Assembly: GCF_900109745.1 (NCBI RefSeq) | Contig: NZ_FOAV01000002.1 | Span: forward strand, 1 to 64,000 | Direction: 5' to 3' | Origin: Roseateles sp. YR242 | Lineage (GTDB): Bacteria > Pseudomonadota > Gammaproteobacteria > Burkholderiales > Burkholderiaceae_C | DNA length: 64,000 nucleotides | In this document: piece by piece, positions 58,036 to 64,000 of the stretch | How the letters are laid out: the number at the start of each line of letters is the position of its first letter | Numbering within the stretch: the stretch's first letter is position 1 | The notes under the pieces: generated by a model | Told to the model about the DNA's origin: nothing | Seen by the model: only the letters and a program-made list of their open reading frames with translations | Databases searched by the model: none | Translations under genes and position numbers: made by a program

Positions 58036-59216
58036 GGCAGCAAGACCCGTTCGGGCCCCTCGAACACCAGCGTGCCTGCCTTGATCTCCATCAGCCGCCA
58101 GTCGCCCTCGGCGTCGCCGGGTACCAGCACGCGCCCCGTCCCCAGCACCACGCGGCTACGAGGCCCCATGACGACCTCCCTGACTTCGAAGGGCAAAGTG
58201 ATGGCCGTCGCACCACGCAGAAGGGTCACACCGGCCACACTGGCGGGCGCTTCGCGGCGCCGGGCCAGCGCAGGCGTGGCCGCCGCGACGGGGTCTACCA
58301 GGTCCATCGCGGCTGGGGCATCCTCAGTGGGCATGCCGACCGGCTCTCCAACCATCTGCGGCGCCTGCGCGGGGGGCCGATTCATGGGCGAAGGGGCGGA
58401 CGACCGGACGGGCGGGCTGGCGACCGCATCGCCAAAGGCGGGCAAGCCAAGCTGCAACGCAATGGCCGCCAGGCCAAACAGGGTGAATGCCGCGCCGCCC
58501 ACCAACACCAGCGTGCGCTGCAGCACCGGGCCGCGAAGTGCTCGCGTGCCAGCCTGGCCAGCGGCGCCACGACCGATTTCCGGGACCAGGGGGGCTGCGC
58601 CCTTGGGCGACACCGCCCAGGGATCGTCCAAACCCACGACATCGCCACCGGCCGGGGTATCGGGAATCCAGTCATCAAAATCGAGTTCGGCATCGGCCTC
58701 ATCGGCATCGACATCGGCCGGGGGCCCATCCACGGCAACCGCGCCATCCGCGGACGCATCCTCGCCCCCCATGAGCGCGCCGCCAGCGGCGTGGCCATCG
58801 CCAGCGACCGCCGTGTCATCCGAAGCGGGCCGGTCTGCCGGATCCGTCCACGGCGTCCACGGGGCGTGGCCGGGCTGAACCTCCAGCCAGACGCCGCCCG
58901 TGCCAAACGCCTGCCCGATACCCACAACACCTGCGGCTTGTATCGGCTGGCCCGCTTCATCGGTGAGCCCGCCTTCCAGCGGCTCCAGCACCGGGCGGCC
59001 CTGCGCGTCGAGCCCGATGCGCAAGAGCACTTCCGGCATTTGCTCATCCAGCAGCAGCATGTCGCAGTCATCACCACGGCCGACGGTGATCGGTGGGTCC
59101 AACGGTAAGGCAGCACCGGCTTGAAGGCCGGTGAGTACGCGTAGTTCGAGCATCGTCACCGCCGCCCCCTCGTCGGGTTTCAGCGGGAGTGCTTCCTTGT
59201 GTTGCAGGCTGTTCAT
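58029..59216 (-). CDS. sctD: type III secretion inner membrane ring protein SctD-like
   Basis: 395 residues. An N-terminal FHA-like cytosolic domain (~residues 20-115; LELRVLTGLQAGAALPL, TVGRGDDCDMLLLD) is followed by an acidic, probably disordered linker of about 100 residues (Asp/Glu/Ala/Gly). Then comes one membrane helix (~235-258, LVLVGGAAFTLFGLAAIALQL) and a periplasmic part of about 135 residues ending VLGTGRVLVPGDAEGDWRLM and VFEGPERVLLPW. YscD-type proteins usually carry three ring-building domains outside, but only one compact domain seems to fit here. It connects SctK to the ring of SctJ. The ATG at 59216 starts just after the sctV stop. Confidence 0.82.
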   Translation of the reverse strand: MNSLQHKEALPLKPDEGAAVTMLELRVLTGLQAGAALPLDPPITVGRGDDCDMLLLDEQMPEVLLRIGLDAQGRPVLEPLEGGLTDEAGQPIQAAGVVGIGQAFGTGGVWLEVQPGHAPWTPWTDPADRPASDDTAVAGDGHAAGGALMGGEDASADGAVAVDGPPADVDADEADAELDFDDWIPDTPAGGDVVGLDDPWAVSPKGAAPLVPEIGRGAAGQAGTRALRGPVLQRTLVLVGGAAFTLFGLAAIALQLGLPAFGDAVASPPVRSSAPSPMNRPPAQAPQMVGEPVGMPTEDAPAAMDLVDPVAAATPALARRREAPASVAGVTLLRGATAITLPFEVREVVMGPRSRVVLGTGRVLVPGDAEGDWRLMEIKAGTLVFEGPERVLLPW

Positions 59217-59217
59217 G

Positions 59218-61383
59218 TCAGTGGAGGTCTGAATAACCGCTGTAGCCGGCCGGGGACGCGACCACCGTGAGGACGTTCACACGGTAGTCCGGAGGCAACT
59301 CGGACATGCCGATCACCGCCATCTCCGGGATGCGGTCCGCCAGCAGCTTGCGCACATGGGCGCGGATGTCCTGGGCGCAGATGACCACGGTGGGATGGTG
59401 CTGGTCCACCGCCGTCAGATAGGCTTGCGACAGCCGGTCGACGATCCCGTCGGTGGTCTGCGCGTCCAGCGCGAGGAAGTCGCCGTAAGCGGTTTGGCGG
59501 ATTGAGCTCCGCACGGTCGACTCCAGTTCACTCTCCAGCATCAGCGCCCGTAGCTCACGGCCCACCGACAGGCTTTCGCAGATTTCGCGCTGCAGCGCCG
59601 AACGGATGCATTCGGTGAGGATGGCCGGGTCGCGCTCACGCGGGCCCCAATCGATCAGCGCATTGAGGATGACCGGCAGGTTGCGAATGGACACTCGCTC
59701 ACTGAGCAGGCGACGGAACACATCGGACATTCGGCTCAGCGGCAGCGCCCGCTCCAGCTCCTTGGCCACTTCCGGCATGCGGGTGGTGGTCCACGCCACG
59801 ATGCGCTGGCACTCCTCAATACCGAAATAGCTGGGGCCGTTGCGCGTCAGGGTTTCATCCGTCAGCGACCGCAGGCGCTCCCAGCAATCCTGCACATCAG
59901 ACGGGGGGTGTGACAGTTCGCTGATCTGTGCCTTCGACAGCCACAAGCGCACGGACCCCGCCATGCCACCGCGCAGCTCCATCTGCTCGGCGGGCAGGTC
60001 CACACCCGGGGCCTCCTCGTGCAGCCAGGAGCAGGTCATCAGGCTTTCGTCCAGCTTCAGGCCAAACACACGCACTTCGCCGTGGCAGAACTCCAGGTCG
60101 ACATCGTCGAGCTTCACGGCTTCCTCCACATACACCGGAGGCATCATCAGCCCGATGCGCAGCAGCAGGTCATTGCGAACCGTGCGGCACAGGTTCGTGG
60201 CCTTGCGAGCCGCCGCAGGCTCGACGCGGTCGCTGACCCGGACCACGAAGGCCCGGATGATGTCGAATTCCTTCTCGGGCTCCACCTCCTGGGCCTTCTT
60301 CTTCTCCTCTTCTTCTCCCTTCCTCATGGTGCGCCACAAGCTGCACAGACCGACGGCGGCCGACCCGCCGGCCAGGCAGAGAAAGGCGGGCAGCGGCATG
60401 CCCGGAAGCAGGCCGAACGCAACCATGGCGCCGCTGGCGGTGACCCAGGCCTTGGGTTGCGCCAGCAATTGATCGGTGAGCTGCTTGCCAATGTTGCCGC
60501 CGGCCCCGCCGGGCTTGGACACACGCGTGACCAGCAGGCCGGCCGTCATGGACATCAGCAGCGCCGGAATCTGGGCCACCAGGCCGTCCCCGACCGTCAG
60601 GATGGCATAGACCTTGAGGGCCTCGCCAGCTGCCATGTCGCGCTGCAGCACCCCCACGGCCAGCCCGCCGATGAGGTTGACCAGCACAATCACGATACCC
60701 ACGATGGCGTCGCCCTTGGCGAACTTCATCGTGCCGTCCATGGCGCCGAAGAACTGACTCTCCTCGGTCAGCATGTCCCGCTGCGCCGTGGCCTCTTCCT
60801 GAGAAATGCCCCCGGACTTTCGTTCCATGTCGATGGCCATCTGGCGGCCCGGCATGGCGTCCAGCGAAAACCGCGCGCCGACCTCCGCCACCCGTTCGGA
60901 GCCTTTGGTGATCACGATGAACTGCACCACGGTCAGCACCAGGAAGACGACCAGCCCCACCACCAGATTGCCACCCACCACGATTTCGCCGAAGGCCGCA
61001 ATGATGTGCCCCGCTTCCGCGCTCAGCAGGATCTGCCGGGTGCTGGCCACGCTCAAGGCCACCCGGAACAGTGTGGTGACGAGGAAGAGCGAGGGGAAGG
61101 CGCTCAGGCCGGTGGTGTGCTTGATCTGCAGCACCAGCACGATGAGAAAGGCGGAGGTGCACAGGTTGACCGCGATCAACAGGTCCAGCATCCATAACGG
61201 CACTGGCAACAGCATGGCGAACACCACCGCCACCACCAGGATGGTGACGACGATCTCGGCGCGTTCGCCACTGGGCACCAGGCGAGACGCCAGCGCCCTG
61301 GAGGCCGCAGCGGCGCCTTCAATGCGCCCGGCCGGGGCGGCACCCGGGCCGGGCTTGGCGGTGGGGGTTCCGGAGCTGTCCAT
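59218..61383 (-). CDS. sctV: type III secretion export gate protein SctV
   Basis: 721-residue FHIPEP/LcrV-D family protein. About eight membrane helices lie in residues ~40-350, including LFRVALSVASTRQILL and the conserved GGISQEEATAQRDMLTEESQFFGAMDG loop (two stretches given separately: GARFSLDAMPGRQMAID, QRDMLTEESQFFGAMDG). The cytosolic domain after a Lys/Glu-rich linker (EEEEKKK) forms the nonameric ring that receives substrates. It is complete, ending GYSGYSDLH. It lies 82 bp downstream of sctW and is tightly followed by sctD. Confidence 0.97.
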   Translation of the reverse strand: MDSSGTPTAKPGPGAAPAGRIEGAAAASRALASRLVPSGERAEIVVTILVVAVVFAMLLPVPLWMLDLLIAVNLCTSAFLIVLVLQIKHTTGLSAFPSLFLVTTLFRVALSVASTRQILLSAEAGHIIAAFGEIVVGGNLVVGLVVFLVLTVVQFIVITKGSERVAEVGARFSLDAMPGRQMAIDMERKSGGISQEEATAQRDMLTEESQFFGAMDGTMKFAKGDAIVGIVIVLVNLIGGLAVGVLQRDMAAGEALKVYAILTVGDGLVAQIPALLMSMTAGLLVTRVSKPGGAGGNIGKQLTDQLLAQPKAWVTASGAMVAFGLLPGMPLPAFLCLAGGSAAVGLCSLWRTMRKGEEEEKKKAQEVEPEKEFDIIRAFVVRVSDRVEPAAARKATNLCRTVRNDLLLRIGLMMPPVYVEEAVKLDDVDLEFCHGEVRVFGLKLDESLMTCSWLHEEAPGVDLPAEQMELRGGMAGSVRLWLSKAQISELSHPPSDVQDCWERLRSLTDETLTRNGPSYFGIEECQRIVAWTTTRMPEVAKELERALPLSRMSDVFRRLLSERVSIRNLPVILNALIDWGPRERDPAILTECIRSALQREICESLSVGRELRALMLESELESTVRSSIRQTAYGDFLALDAQTTDGIVDRLSQAYLTAVDQHHPTVVICAQDIRAHVRKLLADRIPEMAVIGMSELPPDYRVNVLTVVASPAGYSGYSDLH

Positions 61384-61465
61384 GTAGGATCAGTGCGGAA
61401 AATCTATCCTGTGTGCAGCCCTCGCCAGGGTTCCGAAGCGTCAATTCTTGACGCACCGCATGATG

Positions 61466-62659
61466 TCAGGCCGCAGGCGCGACGGTCGTGATGGCATCCC
61501 GCTGGAGTTTTCCGTTGACGCTGAACACGCCTTCGCGCCGGTAGTGCAGGCCCTGGGCTTCGCGCAGCCAACCCTGCACGGCCGTCTTCGCATCGATGCT
61601 GATCCACACACTTTCCGGGTACTGCCCCACCTGCTTCATGAGCTCGAGGTCGAAGCGCAGGCTCTGGGCTGGGCCAATCTGCTTGAGCACATCGCTGCGG
61701 AGCTTCTCCAGCTTGGGCCGGGGGGCGGCGGTGCGGCACATATCCATCAGAAGGCGCAGCAGCTTGCCGTTTTCGGCCGGCGGCAGCTGGAGCGCCCCGG
61801 CCAGGGTAGCGACGTGACCATCCATGGTCCGGATCACGGCCATCAGATGCGCCAGCGACACACTCAGCCCGACGAACGCCCCTGCCTGTTCGAAGCGCCC
61901 CTCCCCAGGCAGGCGCTGGACCTGGTCCGACAGGGCCTTGAGCCCCTCCGGGGTGCCGATGGCGTCCATCAGCATGCGTGCGCTCAACGGGGAGGAGAGG
62001 TACTGCAGCAGCGTGGAATCAGTGCCGGTGACCGTGCCCTCGCCGGTCTTGCTGGCACTTTCATAGATTTTGATGAGGTGCGAGACCTGCGCGGGATCCG
62101 GTGCTTCGAGGCTTCGAAGCGCCTGCACCGTCGCTGCAGTCTCCGGACTCGTCTGCGACTGGCTTAGCAGGCCCTCCGCCAAGCCCAGCACGAGAATTCG
62201 CTCTTCCGGGCGCAGCGACTGGGGCTTCAGGCGCTCCAGGGCCCCTTCGCGGTCCGTCAGGAAGTCGCGAGCGAACATACGGGCCCGCGTGTTCAGGATC
62301 TGATAGCCCTCATGCCCGGCCATGAGCCGCATCACCGCCATTACCTTCTCCACCGGCAAGGCACGCTGAACCTTCTCGGCTTCGCGGACGTGGTGATCAT
62401 GCAGCTCGTCGTGGACCTCGGCCTCTTCACGTTCACTGGACTGGAAGGTAATTTCCTCGAAGGCCTCCAGACCCAGGCCGGCCGTGGGCGACCGGGTGAG
62501 CGACAGCGGCGGGAGCGTCTGCTCCTGCCGAGCCCGCTCCAGACGCCTGGCGTCCTGCACATGCCGGTTCTCCTGTGCACGCCGGGCCGGGTCCGGACGC
62601 CCAAGGTCGTGCTCCATGGGTGTCGGCAAAGTCGCGGGCATGGAACGGATGGATGTCAT
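61466..62659 (-). CDS. sctW: type III secretion gatekeeper SctW (YopN/HrpJ-like)
   Basis: 397-residue soluble protein. The polar, Arg-rich first 100 residues could hold the secretion signal and chaperone site. The HrpJ/YopN-like helical repeats run from ~100 to ~290, and a TyeA-like C-terminal part has LRFDLELMKQVGQYPESVWI and WLREAQGLHYRREG. Gatekeepers control the switch from translocator to effector export at SctV, next to whose gene it lies. The ATG at 62659 follows TGGAG. Unlike Yersinia, the TyeA part is fused and not a separate gene. Confidence 0.88.
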   Translation of the reverse strand: MTSIRSMPATLPTPMEHDLGRPDPARRAQENRHVQDARRLERARQEQTLPPLSLTRSPTAGLGLEAFEEITFQSSEREEAEVHDELHDHHVREAEKVQRALPVEKVMAVMRLMAGHEGYQILNTRARMFARDFLTDREGALERLKPQSLRPEERILVLGLAEGLLSQSQTSPETAATVQALRSLEAPDPAQVSHLIKIYESASKTGEGTVTGTDSTLLQYLSSPLSARMLMDAIGTPEGLKALSDQVQRLPGEGRFEQAGAFVGLSVSLAHLMAVIRTMDGHVATLAGALQLPPAENGKLLRLLMDMCRTAAPRPKLEKLRSDVLKQIGPAQSLRFDLELMKQVGQYPESVWISIDAKTAVQGWLREAQGLHYRREGVFSVNGKLQRDAITTVAPAA

Positions 62660-62710
62660 GTCAACTCCAGAAGAAAAGTAACGCGCGAAATTCAGGGGAA
62701 GGTGCAGGAT

Positions 62711-64000
62711 TCAGGGCAGGACCCGCGCTGTGACGATGAACAGCCGTTCCCGTTCGTCGCTGATCACGCTCTCGCCGCGAAACAGCCAGCCCAGCAGGGG
62801 CACGCTGTCGAGTCCGGGGACCCGGCTGTGGGAGGACTCGGTGTTCTGGCGGCGATACCCGCCCACCACCAGCGATTCACCCGGACGCACCACCGCCTGA
62901 GTGCTGACCGAACTGTTGCCCACCAGCGGTGCGGAGGAATCGGCGGCGTTGTCGGCCAACGCGCCGTCCTCGATGTCGAGGGTGACCCGGATGGTGGCGT
63001 CGTTGCCACTGCCCATGACGCTGGGCGTGACCCGCAGCATGGTGCCTGCACTGACGGTTCGCAGGTCCGCCGTGCGCTCACCCACCAGCTTGACGTAGAC
63101 CGACTGGCTCATGTCGAGCACCGCAGGATGGTTGTCCTGCGTGAGGAGGGATGGCCGAGACATCACCTGCGCCTGGCCGCGCGACTCCAGTGAGCGCAGC
63201 CGCAGGCTGAGGCGGTCCGTGGCCCACAGCACCATCGAGGACCCTCCCGCCACGCTGGAGCTGCCATCGCCAGCGATGTTGCCGGCGGCATTGACCTGAA
63301 CGCGCGCGGCGCCGGACCCCGCAGACAGATCCACTGCCCATTCGCGCAGCGCGTTGACGTTCACGTCCAGGATGGTGACATTGATCTCGACCTGACGCGT
63401 GGCCACGTCCAGTTCATCGATCAGGGAATCGTATTCAGGCCGCCGGGAGGGCAGGTCCCACACCAGCACCGCATTCAGCGGCGGGTAGGCAGCAATCGCA
63501 GGCAGGCGAGCCAACTCGGCCGACAGCTTCGCGCCCTCACCACCGGTTCGGTCGCCGCTTTTGCGCGCCGACGGCGTCAGCAAACCCTCAGGCAGCGGGG
63601 ACGACAGAAAGTCCCGCCCCCCCAGACCGCCGAGGGCGGCCAGGCTCGACAGCGGCGTTGCAGCACCCATGCCGGGGTCGGTCACACCAACACCTGGCGC
63701 CGACAATGACCCCGGCCATGAATTCGACAGGGCCCCGGTCATCGAACCCATGCTTGAACCAAGGTTCGCCCCCGGCACACCACCCGGATCCTCGCGCTGG
63801 CCCGATGCCGGCGCTATCAGTTGCTTCAAGGTAGAGGCCAGCCCGGGCTGCCGTGTCGTGATGCCGCGCACCTGCACTTCCCGATCCTGGGCAGTGGCAT
63901 GCTTGAGGCGGAACACCATGAGCTTGGGACGTTCAACTGTTTCCGCCTCTTTTTTAGGCACCTCCAGCGCAGCCTTGACGGCGTTGACGTAGCTGGCCGG
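62711..64000 (-). CDS. sctC: type III secretion secretin SctC, 5' end beyond the window
   Basis: 429 residues of the C-terminal part; the frame is still open at base 64000, so the start lies outside. It shows the end of an N-domain (LMVFRLKHATAQDREVQVRG), a Gly/Ser/Pro-rich linker with no fixed structure (~residues 65-140), a second N-domain (PPLNAVLVWDLP) and the secretin barrel: VEINVTILDVNVNALREWAV, SRPSLLTQDNHPAVLDMSQS, TVSAGTMLRVTPSV and the lipid-facing VPGLDSVPLLGWLFRGE. It forms the outer-membrane ring. First visible gene of the leftward operon, 51 bp before sctW. Confidence 0.93.
   Translation of the reverse strand, partial: PASYVNAVKAALEVPKKEAETVERPKLMVFRLKHATAQDREVQVRGITTRQPGLASTLKQLIAPASGQREDPGGVPGANLGSSMGSMTGALSNSWPGSLSAPGVGVTDPGMGAATPLSSLAALGGLGGRDFLSSPLPEGLLTPSARKSGDRTGGEGAKLSAELARLPAIAAYPPLNAVLVWDLPSRRPEYDSLIDELDVATRQVEINVTILDVNVNALREWAVDLSAGSGAARVQVNAAGNIAGDGSSSVAGGSSMVLWATDRLSLRLRSLESRGQAQVMSRPSLLTQDNHPAVLDMSQSVYVKLVGERTADLRTVSAGTMLRVTPSVMGSGNDATIRVTLDIEDGALADNAADSSAPLVGNSSVSTQAVVRPGESLVVGGYRRQNTESSHSRVPGLDSVPLLGWLFRGESVISDERERLFIVTARVLP

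Overview
The window is high-GC DNA (by eye about two thirds G+C) from a Gram-negative beta-proteobacterium. It is most likely a Burkholderiales member of the Roseateles/Mitsuaria/Rubrivivax type. The grounds are the five-step histidine pathway with HutD and HutF, the fmdB-DUF502-aspS and nudB-endonuclease-clsB blocks, a beta-proteobacterial style RHS/YD gene pair and a type III secretion cluster. No rRNA, CRISPR array, integrase or intact insertion sequence is visible.

Layout. 1-5.4 kb: tRNA-Arg(CCT), a cupin protein, a CtpA-type S41 protease with a clear terminator, a MoeB/ThiF-type enzyme, a LOG-family nucleotide hydrolase and an arginase. 5.5-11.4 kb: a ketopantoate-reductase-like enzyme, then a tightly overlapping minus-strand unit (response regulator, TctE-like kinase, DUF429 protein) divergent from a FucP/GluP-type sugar importer. 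11.4-15 kb: a non-coding stretch with a 9-bp tandem repeat and a long inverted repeat, then a TPR-diguanylate cyclase convergent with a chemoreceptor. 15.2-19.4 kb: a lower-GC lipoprotein gene, an RHS gene with a signal peptide and a His/Cys (caspase-like) tip, and a second RHS piece that lacks its 5' part and abuts hutF. 19.4-27.7 kb: a divergent histidine-utilisation regulon, hutCDIGF leftward and hutU-hutH rightward, around a HutC-type operator that overlaps the hutU -35 box. 27.7-29.1 kb: a secreted esterase-fold protein that seems to lack its nucleophile serine.

29.4-48.5 kb: the leftward housekeeping genes fmdB, DUF502 and aspS on one side, and nudB, an EEP-family hydrolase and clsB on the other. 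From my knowledge of Burkholderiales these are normally neighbours. Here they are split by about 13 kb holding a small Ala/Ser/Gly-repeat protein, a lipoprotein, an orphan FlgH-like L-ring protein, a 3294-residue type I secreted adhesin (15 Ig-like repeats, Calx-beta, arabinofuranosidase-like domain, T1SS C-terminus) and a TPR protein. No T1SS transporter is in the window.

48.7-64 kb: a sodium:solute symporter, then the type III secretion system as two convergent operons. The rightward one carries two unusual small ORFs separated from the rest by a stem-loop, a gene of unknown function, sctI, sctJ, an sctK-like gene, a GNAT acetyltransferase in the position normally held by the stator gene sctL, sctT and sctU (autocleavage motif NPEH). 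The leftward one carries sctC (cut by the window edge), sctW, sctV, sctD, sctN and sctO. SctQ, SctR, SctS, SctL, SctP and a recognisable needle are not seen here. Some may lie beyond the right edge.
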